Source of the DNA: a bacterium
GTDB lineage: Bacteria > JAMCPX01
Direction: 5' to 3'
Assembly (NCBI GenBank): GCA_021792615.1
Contig: JAJYUJ010000001.1
Span: 1-64,000, forward strand
DNA length: 64,000 bases
Within the stretch, counting starts at the first letter, position 1. Each line of letters opens with the position of its first letter. A model generated the notes under the pieces. The model made no database searches and was not told the origin of the DNA. It was given only the letters and a program-made list of their open reading frames with translations. Below are positions 22,262 through 32,127 of the stretch, piece by piece. A program made the translations under genes and the position numbers.

Positions 22262-22301
22262 AATCAGACAGGGAGGAAAATTTTTATCTCCCTGTCTGAT
22301 T
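22262..22301. terminator. Bidirectional hairpin terminator
   Basis: Perfect 14-bp inverted repeat aatcagacagggag / ctccctgtctgatt around a 12-nt A/T-rich loop between convergent genes. Confidence 0.85.
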
Positions 22302-22332
22302 GACCCGGAAAATATAATAACGTGTTTTTAAG

Positions 22333-22559
22333 TTAACCCGAAAATTGCGTTTGAAAAATAAGAAAGTTTATGTGATGAGCGATAATCCCGCGTCAAATAA
22401 AGGTATTCTTCGAAAATCCGATGAGGAAACCATGCCGGGTAATAGCATATAAACATACAGAGGACTTAAATCTCGTTTCTATAAAGAAACGTATAGATAT
22501 CAGGTGGATCGCGGGATTGAGCGAATAAGTAAACTTCCTTATTGCATTTTCCGGGTTAA
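22333..22559 (-). mobile_element. MITE-like element, copy A (227 bp)
   Basis: Ends ttaacccgaaaattgcg / gcattttccgggttaa; long imperfect inverted termini (~50 bp); internal palindrome cgtttctttatagaaacg on the opposite strand; related to 32128-32376 and 61168-61394. Confidence 0.85.
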
Positions 22560-23200
22560 AACTTTTCCGGTATAACGAGCAGGGCACCGGTGTTGTCGAT
22601 CACATCCTGAACAGAGACGCCGGCTGCGAGCTCTTTTAAGACCAGGCCCTTCTCCGAAACATCGAGCACACAGAGGTTCGTTATGATCATGGAAACACAC
22701 CGGTACCCGGTCACCGGATAGGTGAGTTCCCTGACGAGCTTCGGTTTACCGTCCTTTGTGGTGTGCGACATCATGATGATGATCTTTTTTGTACCGGCGG
22801 CAATATCCATTGCACCGCCTATACTCGGCAGCATGCCCGGGGCCGTCCAGTTTGCAAGGTCTCCTTTTGCCGAAACCTGATAAGCGCCCATTATCGCAAG
22901 GTCTATGTGCCCGCCCCGCATCATGGCAAAAGAGATATCGCTCGGGAAAAAGCTCGCCCCTTTGATACAGGTTACCGGTTGTTTCCCGGCATCGACGAGG
23001 TCGGGGTGTGCGGCGCCTTTTGGCGCAAAGCCTCCCATGCCGAGCAGGCCGTTCTCCGTATGGAAGAACACCGTTTTACCGGCCGGTACGAAATCAAGCA
23101 CGAGCGTCGGCATGCCGATACCGAGATTCACATAAGAGCCGTCGCGGATCTCTGCTGCGGCACGCTGCGCCATTTCCTGTTCATTCATACCAGCGATCAT
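22556..23200 (-). CDS. 3-oxoacid/acyl CoA-transferase subunit B
   Basis: YVNLGIGMPTLVLDFVPAGKTVFFHTENGLLGMGGFAP, AMMRGGHIDLAIMGAYQVSAKGDLANWTAPG; start assigned at MIAGMNEQEMAQ. Confidence 0.93.
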   Translation of the reverse strand: MIAGMNEQEMAQRAAAEIRDGSYVNLGIGMPTLVLDFVPAGKTVFFHTENGLLGMGGFAPKGAAHPDLVDAGKQPVTCIKGASFFPSDISFAMMRGGHIDLAIMGAYQVSAKGDLANWTAPGMLPSIGGAMDIAAGTKKIIIMMSHTTKDGKPKLVRELTYPVTGYRCVSMIITNLCVLDVSEKGLVLKELAAGVSVQDVIDNTGALLVIPEKF

Positions 23201-23870
23201 ATCGTTCTCCTTTGAGAATCCTCTGTACAAAAATACCCGGTGTATGAATCGTATTCGGATCCAATATGCCCGGCTCAACCAGCTCTTCGACCTCCGCTAT
23301 GGTTATGTCCGCAGCCATTGCCATGAGGGGATTAAAATTGGCACCGGTGTATTGGTAAACGAGATTGCCGTAGAGGTCGCCCTTGTAAGCCTTTACAAAG
23401 GCGAAGTCCGCGCCGAGCGGCTGCTCGAGTATGTACTCTTCGCCATTGATAAGACGGGTTTCTTTGTCTCTGGCAAGCAGGGTCCCGGCACCGGTCTTTA
23501 CATAGAACCCCCCGATGCCCGCGCCTTTTGCCCGGATGCGTTCTGCAAGCGTGCCCTGGGGTACGAGATCGAGTCCGACCTTCCCTGCATCGTACAGTTC
23601 TTTGAAGGATCTTGTCGCGGTGGGGTATGAGCCTATGTATTTTTTAACCCGTCCCGCCTTGAACAGGATTGCAAGCCCGTACTCATGATCACCGAGCCGC
23701 GAACCCGGGTTGTTGCTGATCACGGTCAAGTCCTTTGTGCCCTTTTCATAGAGCGCACGGATAAGGTTCTGCGGTATGCCGGCAAGGCCAAAGCCCCCGA
23801 ACATGATGATTGCCCCATCCCCGACATCATGGATAGCCCCAAGCGAATCGCCGAATGCTTTGGTGATCAT
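23181..23870 (-). CDS. 3-oxoacid/acyl CoA-transferase subunit A
   Basis: IHDVGDGAIIMFGGFGLAGIPQNLIRAL, LTVISNNPG, KAYKGDLYGNLVYQYTGANFNPLMAMAA. Confidence 0.93.
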   Translation of the reverse strand: MITKAFGDSLGAIHDVGDGAIIMFGGFGLAGIPQNLIRALYEKGTKDLTVISNNPGSRLGDHEYGLAILFKAGRVKKYIGSYPTATRSFKELYDAGKVGLDLVPQGTLAERIRAKGAGIGGFYVKTGAGTLLARDKETRLINGEEYILEQPLGADFAFVKAYKGDLYGNLVYQYTGANFNPLMAMAADITIAEVEELVEPGILDPNTIHTPGIFVQRILKGERYDRWYE

Positions 23871-24412
23871 TGTGCCTCTTTGAAATAGATGTCCGTTATC
23901 CTACCGTCCCTCTGTTTGCGGAACATAACCTTTACCTCCATACCAACCTGCGCCTTTTTAATGTCCTTCATCTCGACATTCGACAGGATAGCGGTGTCCG
24001 CACCGTCAAGCTTTATATACGCAACAATATACGGCACCCGTTTGATATACGATGATGTGGCGAAGTATACAGTCGTGTAGCTCAGGAGTTTCCCCGTACC
24101 TTTCAGCTCTATCCATGCCGTTTGTTCATAGCAGACCGGACAGTGCGATCTCGGAGGACAGAATACCTTGCCGCACGTGCCGCACCTGGTCCCCATCAGG
24201 CGTTTGTTCTCAAGGATCTCCCTGAAGAACCTGGACTGCCCGCCGTAAGAATACCGCATGTTGACGTGCATGGTGTCCGGGATCTCGAACGGTGCATCGG
24301 AGCCCGCCTGTGCCATCATCTCTTTTTCAAATGCTTTAATGACCTGTCCCTTTTTTACGCCGATCCGCCGTGCGTTCCTTTCCGCCCAGAGTAAAAATGT
24401 TTGTTTATCCAT
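23867..24412 (-). CDS. Zn-ribbon/OB-fold (DUF35-type) acyl-CoA-associated protein
   Basis: GTRCGTCGKVFCPPRSHCPVCYE rubredoxin-like Zn ribbon followed by OB-fold. Confidence 0.9.
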   Translation of the reverse strand: MDKQTFLLWAERNARRIGVKKGQVIKAFEKEMMAQAGSDAPFEIPDTMHVNMRYSYGGQSRFFREILENKRLMGTRCGTCGKVFCPPRSHCPVCYEQTAWIELKGTGKLLSYTTVYFATSSYIKRVPYIVAYIKLDGADTAILSNVEMKDIKKAQVGMEVKVMFRKQRDGRITDIYFKEAQ

Positions 24413-24615
24413 AAGTATCGTTCCTTTAACTCCTTACCGTTCATCCCTTTCCTTTTTCTGTGCCCCCTCTTAAGATAAGAGAGGATAGGGGGCGTTATGA
24501 TTTTGTACTGTTTTTCGTAACTCCCTTAATCCCTCTTACCCTAAGAGGGATAACACAGAAGCAAATGCGTACATACAAAATCCCATTCTTTCTTTATTGT
24601 GCATTACTCAAACTT

Positions 24616-25815
24616 CTATTTTTCATCCCTTTCCAGTACCAGACACACGGTCCATGCTGCGCCCGGTCCTCCGATGCTCTGGACAAGCCCTGTCTTTGCG
24701 TTCTTAATCTGACGGCGGCCTGCCTCGTCCCTCAAGTGCATCACGATCTCGTTTGCCTGCATGATCCCGGTCGCACCGACGGCATGGCCGCACCCTATAA
24801 GCCCGCCGCTGACATTGACCGGCAGTTTTCCGTCCCGCATGACAACGCCTTCATCGATGAGTCTGCCGCCCGCTCCCTCGTTGCAGAAAAAACAGTCCTC
24901 ATACGCGATAAGTTCGGTTCCGGTGAACGCATCGTGCAGCTCTGCAAGGTCTATCTCTTCCACCGGGTCGTGGATGCCGGCCATGGTGTACGCTTTTTTT
25001 GCCGCTATCCTGCTTGACTCGAAGCTGTACAAGTCTTGCCTGTTGCCGATGACCGCCCAGTCCAGCGCTGCGCCGATGCCCTTTATCCAAACCGGCGGTT
25101 TTTTTAATGTCCTAGCAACATCCTCGGATGCAAGGATGAGGACTGCGGAACCCTCGGAGTAAAGGCAGTTGTCGTACCGCTTGAACGGATATGCGATCAT
25201 AGGCGATTTCATGACATCATCGACCGTCAGTGCAATCGGACTCTGGGCAACGGGGTTGAGGAGGGCGTTGGTGTGGTTTTTAACGGAGACCTTCGCCATC
25301 TGTAACTCTGTCGGGTTCCCGTATTTTTCCCTGTGAGCGATGGTTGTCAGCGCAAAGGATCCCGCTGCTGTCCTTCCGGTCGGCTGTTCGTACGTCATGT
25401 CCGCTGTATAGGAGATCGCCTTGAGTACCTCGGGGCTCGATTTGCCGGTCTCATAATCGAAGCAGTCCGCGGATTTCTCGACCCCGGCGACGAGGCACAC
25501 GTCGTAGAGCCCCGACGCAATCTGGGCAAAGCCCGCGCTGATTGCACTGCCGCCTGTTGCACCGCCTGTGGAAACCCTGATTGCAGGTTTCGGCGCCATG
25601 CCGAGATAATCATGGACAAACAGATCGGGCTGGAATTGACGTTCGAAGAAGTCGTTGTATATGCCGTACACGACACAGTCTATCCTGTCCCTGGTAATGC
25701 CGGCATCAGCGAGCGCGGACTTTACCGCATCGAACGCGAGTTCGAAGTATGTTTTTTCAATCCACCGGGACCTGAACTGTGTCGTGCCGATGCCGACAAT
25801 GCCGACCTTTCTCAT
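24616..25815 (-). CDS. Thiolase family protein (lipid-transfer/SCP2-like thiolase)
   Basis: VGIVGIGTTQFRSRW, STGGATGGSAISAGFAQIASGLYDVCLVAGVEK, NVSGGLIGCGHAVGATGIMQANEIVMHL. Confidence 0.92.
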   Translation of the reverse strand: MRKVGIVGIGTTQFRSRWIEKTYFELAFDAVKSALADAGITRDRIDCVVYGIYNDFFERQFQPDLFVHDYLGMAPKPAIRVSTGGATGGSAISAGFAQIASGLYDVCLVAGVEKSADCFDYETGKSSPEVLKAISYTADMTYEQPTGRTAAGSFALTTIAHREKYGNPTELQMAKVSVKNHTNALLNPVAQSPIALTVDDVMKSPMIAYPFKRYDNCLYSEGSAVLILASEDVARTLKKPPVWIKGIGAALDWAVIGNRQDLYSFESSRIAAKKAYTMAGIHDPVEEIDLAELHDAFTGTELIAYEDCFFCNEGAGGRLIDEGVVMRDGKLPVNVSGGLIGCGHAVGATGIMQANEIVMHLRDEAGRRQIKNAKTGLVQSIGGPGAAWTVCLVLERDEK

Positions 25816-26951
25816 CACAGCTCCCGTGAAACCACGAGCTTCTGTACCTCTATCGTACCCTGTGCTGCAATCCATGAGAATGCGTCCCGTAAATAGCGCT
25901 CGACCGGATACTCCGGGGATGCGCCGTAAGCACCGAGCACTCTGCTTGCGAGCTCCACGGCGCCGACCAGTGTCTCGGCAGCGTAGAACTTTGCCATAGA
26001 TGTTTCTTTTTTGTGCCGCATGCCCTTGTCGTGCATCAGCGCGACCCGGTAGGTGAGCAGCCGCGCTGCATCGATCCTTGCCGCGAGCCCGGAAAGCGGG
26101 AATGCGATTGCCTGGTTATCTATGATAGGTTTTCCGGCAACCGTCCTTTGTTTTGCGAATTTTACAGCCGTATCGAATGCAGCAGCAGCAAGACCCGTAA
26201 ACCCGGCAGCAAGGCTTATCCTTGTAGTGTTCAGGATCTCGAGTGCGAGCTTTAATCCTTCATCCGGTTTTCCGAGAAGGTTCTGGTCCGGGACAGCCAG
26301 GCCGTCAAACCTGATATTGAACGCCCGGTGCCCTCTCAGGCCCATAGTTTGGGCGTGGCTTTCAAAAACAAGTCCCTTCGGCTTGCCCTCAAGGATAAAA
26401 CCGCTGATGCCTTTTCCGCCCTTTTTAGGAGACGTTTTTGCGAACAGGATGTAGAATTCCGATATATCTGCGAACGTAACAAGTCTCTTTCTGCCGTTCA
26501 GAACATACCCCTTTTCCGTTTTTGTTGCCGTGGTTTTCATACCGGCAGGATCTGAGCCCGGTCCTTCGTCCGTGAGCGCATAACATCCTACCATGCCGTC
26601 CGCCAGCCGTGTCAGGTAGTTTTTTTTCTGTTGTTCGGTGCCGCCGAAGAGAAGTCCGTGGACGAATAGTTGTGCAATCTCGACGAGCGGGATCAGAGCA
26701 GGACATGCGTAGCCGACTTGTTCCGCGACAACGCAGACATCCATGGTGCTCAGCCCCAGACCATTGTACGCTTTGGGCACGGACATTGCGGTCAAACGCA
26801 GCGGTTCGCCCAGCAGCTTCTTTATCAGTGTTTCGGGGATCACATCGTCATGGTCTATCTTCTCCGCAAGAGGTGCTACCTCTTTTGCCATGTACTCGCG
26901 TGCCTGATCGCGCAATTTTATCTGCGATTCGGTCAAAAACACATCTGCCAT
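25815..26951 (-). CDS. Acyl-CoA dehydrogenase
   Basis: YALTDEGPGSDPAGMKTTATKTEKGYVLNGRKRLVTFADISEFYILFAKT; FAKQRTVAGKPIIDNQAIAF; start at MADVFLTESQ. Confidence 0.93.
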   Translation of the reverse strand: MADVFLTESQIKLRDQAREYMAKEVAPLAEKIDHDDVIPETLIKKLLGEPLRLTAMSVPKAYNGLGLSTMDVCVVAEQVGYACPALIPLVEIAQLFVHGLLFGGTEQQKKNYLTRLADGMVGCYALTDEGPGSDPAGMKTTATKTEKGYVLNGRKRLVTFADISEFYILFAKTSPKKGGKGISGFILEGKPKGLVFESHAQTMGLRGHRAFNIRFDGLAVPDQNLLGKPDEGLKLALEILNTTRISLAAGFTGLAAAAFDTAVKFAKQRTVAGKPIIDNQAIAFPLSGLAARIDAARLLTYRVALMHDKGMRHKKETSMAKFYAAETLVGAVELASRVLGAYGASPEYPVERYLRDAFSWIAAQGTIEVQKLVVSREL

Positions 26952-27111
26952 ACCATCCTCCTGACAAAGGAATTTATTGATTATTTTATCAATATCAGAA
27001 TAAATCCGTTTATGCAAACAGATTTTTTTGTCGGCATGGAGACGGCAGGCATGCACAGGGAAAGGCTTCGTCCGGGTTGACATCCATCCCTGTTCTTCAT
27101 ATGGTTGACCC

Positions 27112-27939
27112 GTGAAGCAAAAAAGTCCGGCAACCCCTGCAATAAAAAAATTCCGAACCATAATCTCCAGCTCCTATAAAAAGCATGGCAGGGATCTTCC
27201 GTGGCGGAGGACAAAAAACCCCTACCATATCCTCGTGTCCGAAGTCATGCTCCAGCAGACGCAGGTGGAAAGGGTCACCACGAAATATGCAGAGTTCATC
27301 GCTGCTTTCCCGGATTTTACATCGCTCGCAAATGCCTCCCTGCAGGAAGTGCTGCGCGTATGGCAGGGCATGGGGTACAACCGCCGGGCGGTTGCGTTAA
27401 AGGAGATAGCAGTCCGGGTGATACGTGATTTCAACGGCATGCTTCCTGATTCCGTGGATGTGCTCGCAACGCTTCCCGGGATCGGCAGGGCTACAGCTTC
27501 CTCAATTGCCGCCTTTGCGTTTAACCTGCCGGCTGTTTTTATAGAAACGAACATCCGCCGGGTCTTTATCCATTTCTTTTTTCAGGACAAACAAAACATC
27601 AAAGACCCGGACATCCTCCTTCTCGTTGAAAAAACGCTGGACAGGCGCAACCCCGGAGCGTGGTACCATGCTCTTATGGATTATGGCGTGCTGCTCAAGC
27701 GGCAATTCCCCGGGCTCAATAAAAGAAGCGCCCATTATCAAAAACAAACTCCTTTTCAGGGATCGAACAGGCAGATGCGGGGAAGGATCTTAAAGACACT
27801 TATCGAACGCCCTGCAACTGCAGCTGCAATCGCACGGATGCTCATGATCGATGCCGGGCATGCCGGAAAGCTCCTCTTGCAGCTTGGGAAAGAGGGGTTT
27901 ATCATAAAGAAAGGGTCCCGCTATTTCATAGCAGCATGA
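27112..27939 (+). CDS. MutY-like HhH-GPD DNA glycosylase lacking the Fe-S cluster
   Basis: LPWRRTKNPYHILVSEVMLQQTQVERV, LPGIGRATASSIAAFAFNLPAVFIETNIRRVF; no cysteine in the whole ORF. Confidence 0.88.
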   Translation: MKQKSPATPAIKKFRTIISSSYKKHGRDLPWRRTKNPYHILVSEVMLQQTQVERVTTKYAEFIAAFPDFTSLANASLQEVLRVWQGMGYNRRAVALKEIAVRVIRDFNGMLPDSVDVLATLPGIGRATASSIAAFAFNLPAVFIETNIRRVFIHFFFQDKQNIKDPDILLLVEKTLDRRNPGAWYHALMDYGVLLKRQFPGLNKRSAHYQKQTPFQGSNRQMRGRILKTLIERPATAAAIARMLMIDAGHAGKLLLQLGKEGFIIKKGSRYFIAA

Positions 27940-28005
27940 ACCGGACAAGAGATGCATTGCCCTGAGTTCCGATTTAATGTATGCTTGGTGCAAAGGAGGA
28001 TAGGT

Positions 28006-28455
28006 ATGAATATAAAAAGTATAATTTGGTCAGTGGTTTTCGTAGCAGTATTTGCCACCATCGGTGCAGCTGCTTCACCGAACATGAAGTACGGATTATG
28101 GGAGATAACAACGTCCATGGAGATGAAAGGCATGCCGATGCCGTTTGCCATGAAGCCTATGACACATACCCAGTGTATAAGCAAAAAGGATGTTGAGAAC
28201 CCCGAGAAAACAGTCCCGCAGACATCGAAAGAAAACAAGGACTGTAAAATCAAGGACTATAAGGTTGAGGGAAACCGTGTTTCATGGAAGACCGTGTGCA
28301 CGGGCAAGAACCCTATGACCAGCACCGGAGTCATAACCTATAACCAGGGTACGAGTTATGAGGGGAGCATGACCATGGATACCGAAGGAAACGCCAAAAA
28401 AACCATGCACATGATCTACCATTTTAAAGGGAAACGCATCGGCGACTGCAAATAG
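28006..28455 (+). CDS. DUF3617-type secreted protein
   Basis: Signal peptide; GLWEITTSMEMKGMPMPFAMKPMTHTQCISKKD...KDCKIKDYKVEGNRVSWKTVC; SD aggagg upstream. Confidence 0.78.
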   Translation: MNIKSIIWSVVFVAVFATIGAAASPNMKYGLWEITTSMEMKGMPMPFAMKPMTHTQCISKKDVENPEKTVPQTSKENKDCKIKDYKVEGNRVSWKTVCTGKNPMTSTGVITYNQGTSYEGSMTMDTEGNAKKTMHMIYHFKGKRIGDCK

Positions 28456-28469
28456 AAACCGTCTTAACA

Positions 28470-28505
28470 GCACAAGGGGACGAATCCTCACCCGCCCCTT
28501 TGTGC
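28470..28505. terminator. Hairpin, possible terminator
   Basis: gcacaagggg ... cccctttgtgc inverted repeat just after the DUF3617 gene; weak T tract. Confidence 0.5.
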
Positions 28506-28531
28506 ACATTGTCTGAATAAAGGGCCATAGA

Positions 28532-29668
28532 ATGATATTTGCCGAGAGGGAAGAGTACATAAAGTTACGGGACGAGGTGCGCAGGTTCAATCTCAAAGAA
28601 CTTGCACCGCGAGCAGAGGAGTGCGATGAAAAAGAATCGTTTCCCCTGGATGTACTCAGGCATGCAGCGGGCCTCGGTTATGTCGGCCCCCACCTGCCGG
28701 AACAGTACGGAGGCATGGGTGATTACTATGCAAAGGCTGTCGTTTATGAGGAAAACTGCAGGGTGTCATTCGGATACAACCTTTCTTTGAATGCATCCGA
28801 CCTGATCTTCGCAAACAATATTGCCCGGCATGGATCGGAGGAACAAAAGCAAAAATACCTGCCCGGTATAATCAGGGGAGAAAAAACGGGCTGCTGGGCT
28901 CTGACAGAACCCGATGCGGGCTCCGATGCTCTGTCTATAACAACGAACTGGAAAAAAGACGGCGGAGATTACATCATCAACGGCCGCAAGACGTTTATAA
29001 CCAATGCACCCATAGCGGATTTTTTCATCGTGATAGCGAGAAAGCCCGGCACGACAAAGGCAGAGGGCGGCTGCGCGTTTATCCTTGAAAGGGGCATGCA
29101 GGGCCTGTCCACGGGGAAGCCGTTCAAAAAACTCGGGGGACGGTGCTCGCCGACCGGTGAAGTCGTGCTCGAAGACGTAAGGGTTTCGAAGGACCAGCTC
29201 CTCGGCAAAGAAGGGAACGGATTTAAGGATATGTTTGCGTCCCTTGATGTGGAGCGGGCTTACACCCCGCTTTCAAGCATCGGCATTGCACAGGCATGTC
29301 TTGATGAAGCGGTCGTATATGTAAAACAACGGAAACAATTCGGCCAGTATCTTTCGGAGTTTCAGCTTATACAGGAAAAGCTCGCAGTCATGTCCGCAGA
29401 ACTCGAGGTCGCACGCCATTATGTCTACAACCTGATCGAACTCATGGTCCGGGGGAAAAGGATCACGAAAGAGGCTTCCATTGCAAAGCTGTTTGCCTCG
29501 GACATGGTCAACAGATCGGCACGCGAGGCAATCCAGATCATGGGCGGTTACGGGTACATGCGCGAGTATAAGGTTGAGCGGTATTTCAGGGATGCCAAGC
29601 TGCTCGAGATCGGTGCGGGCACATCCGAGATCCAGAAGCTCATCATAGCGCGGGAACTGCTGAAGTAG
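28532..29668 (+). CDS. Acyl-CoA dehydrogenase
   Basis: CWALTEPDAGSDALSITTNWKKDGGDYIINGRKTFITNAP; QIMGGYGYMREYKVERYFRDAKLLEIGAGTSEIQKLIIARELLK. Confidence 0.95.
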   Translation: MIFAEREEYIKLRDEVRRFNLKELAPRAEECDEKESFPLDVLRHAAGLGYVGPHLPEQYGGMGDYYAKAVVYEENCRVSFGYNLSLNASDLIFANNIARHGSEEQKQKYLPGIIRGEKTGCWALTEPDAGSDALSITTNWKKDGGDYIINGRKTFITNAPIADFFIVIARKPGTTKAEGGCAFILERGMQGLSTGKPFKKLGGRCSPTGEVVLEDVRVSKDQLLGKEGNGFKDMFASLDVERAYTPLSSIGIAQACLDEAVVYVKQRKQFGQYLSEFQLIQEKLAVMSAELEVARHYVYNLIELMVRGKRITKEASIAKLFASDMVNRSAREAIQIMGGYGYMREYKVERYFRDAKLLEIGAGTSEIQKLIIARELLK

Positions 29669-29734
29669 AGCATACGGGCATTACCCGCGGCAGTATCTTG
29701 TTGCTCTCTTTTCCGGTCATGGTATAAGCATACC

Positions 29735-32116
29735 ATGAAACGGTTACAGGGCATTTTTATACTCGGTGTGCTTGTCTTTTTGTTTTTTCTACCCGATATT
29801 CTGAGGCCAAATGCGGTCTATGCACCTGCCGATATGATCTATCTGTCACAGCCGTGGCGTGCGTATAGCAGCACAATGCCGCACAACGTGCTTCAGGGCG
29901 ACGGAGCGCTGATGTTTATACCATTCAGGACATTTTATTATAACCAGGTCCACGAACACCGCTTCCCGCTCTGGAACCCGTACATTTACGGCGGAGCTCC
30001 GTTCTTTGCAAACGATCAAAGCGGGGTGCTTTCGATCTATAACCTTCTCAGTCTTCCGTTTTCATTTGCCAGGGGCTTTCTCGTTATGTCCATCCTCAGG
30101 ATTTTCGTAGCAGGGCTGGGCGCATATCTGCTCCTGGATCTGTTCGGGCTCGGTATCTCCGCGTGCCTTTTGGGCAGTCTGGCATGGATGTTCTCCGCGT
30201 ACATGATTATGTACCTCCATCTCCTGACCTCCACGGCAGCGGGCAGCTTCATCCCGTGGCTCTTTTATTTCTTCGAACGGCTTGTGCGTGCATTCGAACG
30301 GCAGTCGAAGTTTGCGTTCCTGAACATGTTCGGCATTTCAGCGATAGTTGGTTTGTCGTTTTTAGCCGGACATGCAGAAACAACGGCAGTCGCGATTACC
30401 GGGCTTGTGCTCTACGCCGTTATTAAGCTTGCAATCGACAGGGGGCACAGCATGAAAGGGCTTCTTTACATGCTTGCAGGTATCACGCTGGGAACCCTCA
30501 TAGCTGCTGTACAGTTGTTACCGTTCATCCAGATACTGTTGAACAGCGAGCCCCTGCTGTACAGGACTGCTACTGTGAACAACGCCATTTCCCGACCCCT
30601 CTATGCTTTGACGATGATGTGGTTCGTTCCGTATATCAATGCAGACTCCGCATACAGCTACCTCTGGGATCATTATCTGAACAATCATACCTTTGTGTAC
30701 GCGTATATCGGTATGGCCCCGCTCTTGTTGAGTATCTATGCACTGTTCCATAGTAAAGAAAACAGCAAGGATACAATCCCGTTTATGATAACCGCATTAG
30801 CGGCGATCTGCATAACCCTTCACATCCCTCCGTTTTCATGGCTCTTAACCCTGCCGTTGTTTGCGGCAGGGGGCAGCTGGTATTATGTGCTCGCTGATTT
30901 CAGCCTGTCCATACTTGCTGGATTCGGGGTACAGCATATTTTTCGGACCGGTGTCCCGAAGAAGCTGAACAAGCGCTGGCTGGCAGCATTAACAGCGGCG
31001 CTGCTTATATTTTTGACGATACTATACCTGATCACTCGGTTTCAAGCACCCTGGGTCGCCCTCTTGCTCCATGAAGCGCTGATACTCAAATCATGGTTGC
31101 ATACAGGCGTTCAGCCTGCTGCTGTGGTATTTTTTATGACCCAATTCCTGATAGCCCTGTTCTTTATTGCAGGTTCAGTCATCCTCCTGATAAAAGCAAA
31201 GGCAGAACCAAAAACTGCGGTTGTATGCCTTATACTCCTTACGGTAACAGACCTGCTCCTCTTTGGCATGGATTACAATCCGGACCCGCCGGCCGCGGAT
31301 CTGACCAGGACAACACCTGTCATTCAGAGGTTAAAGGAACTCAGTTCACCGGAGTACACGTGCTATGCAGGCGATGATATCATGGTGCCGGACCTCAACA
31401 TGAATTACGGTATACGGTATTTCAGCGGATACGATATAACGGTCTCGCTGATGTACCAGAGATTCCTTTTTGCCTTGTTCCCGGGAAGCACGCCGCTGCT
31501 CGGGAATAACGGCAGTGATCCGCGATCAAGACCCGGGATACCGCCCGACCACGTGATCGCAAGTATTGCAGGTATACGATACCTTCTTTTCACGTCATCG
31601 ACCCACCTCAATCCGTCTTCCTATAAGCTCCTCGGTACCTATAAAGACATTTCCTTATGGGAAAACCCTGATGCAAAGCCGCTCGTATATCTTGCCGACA
31701 GTGTTACTCCGGTCATGAGCGGTGATGAGGCATTCCGCGTATTGTCGGCCCATGATCCCAAACTTATGCATACCTCGATAGTAACGGACATTGATGAAAC
31801 CGGCGCATTGGACAACACAAAAATCCGTTTGACGAGGATAAAAGATGTGCCGGGGGAGCATGTTGTAAAGGTTGATGCCGGCAGCAACGGTTTTCTCGTT
31901 ATCAACGAGCCGTACTATCCGGGCTGGCACGCCTCCATAAACGGCAGGGATGTCAGAATGTATCAGGTGAATTACCTGTTTCAGGGCATCAAGCTGCCTG
32001 CGGGAACGTATACCGTCAAAATTACCTATGCACCCCGCATGGTTTACATCGGACTGATCGTATCCGCTATAACCATATTTTTAATGGCAGGGGTTGTTGT
32101 AATAAAAATTATATAG
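29735..32116 (+). CDS. YfhO family membrane protein (GT-C-like), paralogue of 7692-10082
   Basis: FPLWNPYIYGGAPFFANDQSGVLSIYNLLSLPF; C-terminal INEPYYPGWHASINGRDVRMYQVNYLFQGIKLPAGTYTVKITYAP. Confidence 0.85.
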   Translation: MKRLQGIFILGVLVFLFFLPDILRPNAVYAPADMIYLSQPWRAYSSTMPHNVLQGDGALMFIPFRTFYYNQVHEHRFPLWNPYIYGGAPFFANDQSGVLSIYNLLSLPFSFARGFLVMSILRIFVAGLGAYLLLDLFGLGISACLLGSLAWMFSAYMIMYLHLLTSTAAGSFIPWLFYFFERLVRAFERQSKFAFLNMFGISAIVGLSFLAGHAETTAVAITGLVLYAVIKLAIDRGHSMKGLLYMLAGITLGTLIAAVQLLPFIQILLNSEPLLYRTATVNNAISRPLYALTMMWFVPYINADSAYSYLWDHYLNNHTFVYAYIGMAPLLLSIYALFHSKENSKDTIPFMITALAAICITLHIPPFSWLLTLPLFAAGGSWYYVLADFSLSILAGFGVQHIFRTGVPKKLNKRWLAALTAALLIFLTILYLITRFQAPWVALLLHEALILKSWLHTGVQPAAVVFFMTQFLIALFFIAGSVILLIKAKAEPKTAVVCLILLTVTDLLLFGMDYNPDPPAADLTRTTPVIQRLKELSSPEYTCYAGDDIMVPDLNMNYGIRYFSGYDITVSLMYQRFLFALFPGSTPLLGNNGSDPRSRPGIPPDHVIASIAGIRYLLFTSSTHLNPSSYKLLGTYKDISLWENPDAKPLVYLADSVTPVMSGDEAFRVLSAHDPKLMHTSIVTDIDETGALDNTKIRLTRIKDVPGEHVVKVDAGSNGFLVINEPYYPGWHASINGRDVRMYQVNYLFQGIKLPAGTYTVKITYAPRMVYIGLIVSAITIFLMAGVVVIKII

Positions 32117-32127
32117 CGGGATTTTAT

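Noticed and set aside
22393-22587. Similar ~60-aa ORFs in MITE copies A (22393-22587) and C (61149-61334), e.g. NPxNAIRxFTYSLNPAIxLISI
   Set aside because: Similarity follows nucleotide-level identity of the repeat; copy B has an in-frame stop, and no RBS or conserved start was seen, so coding is unlikely.
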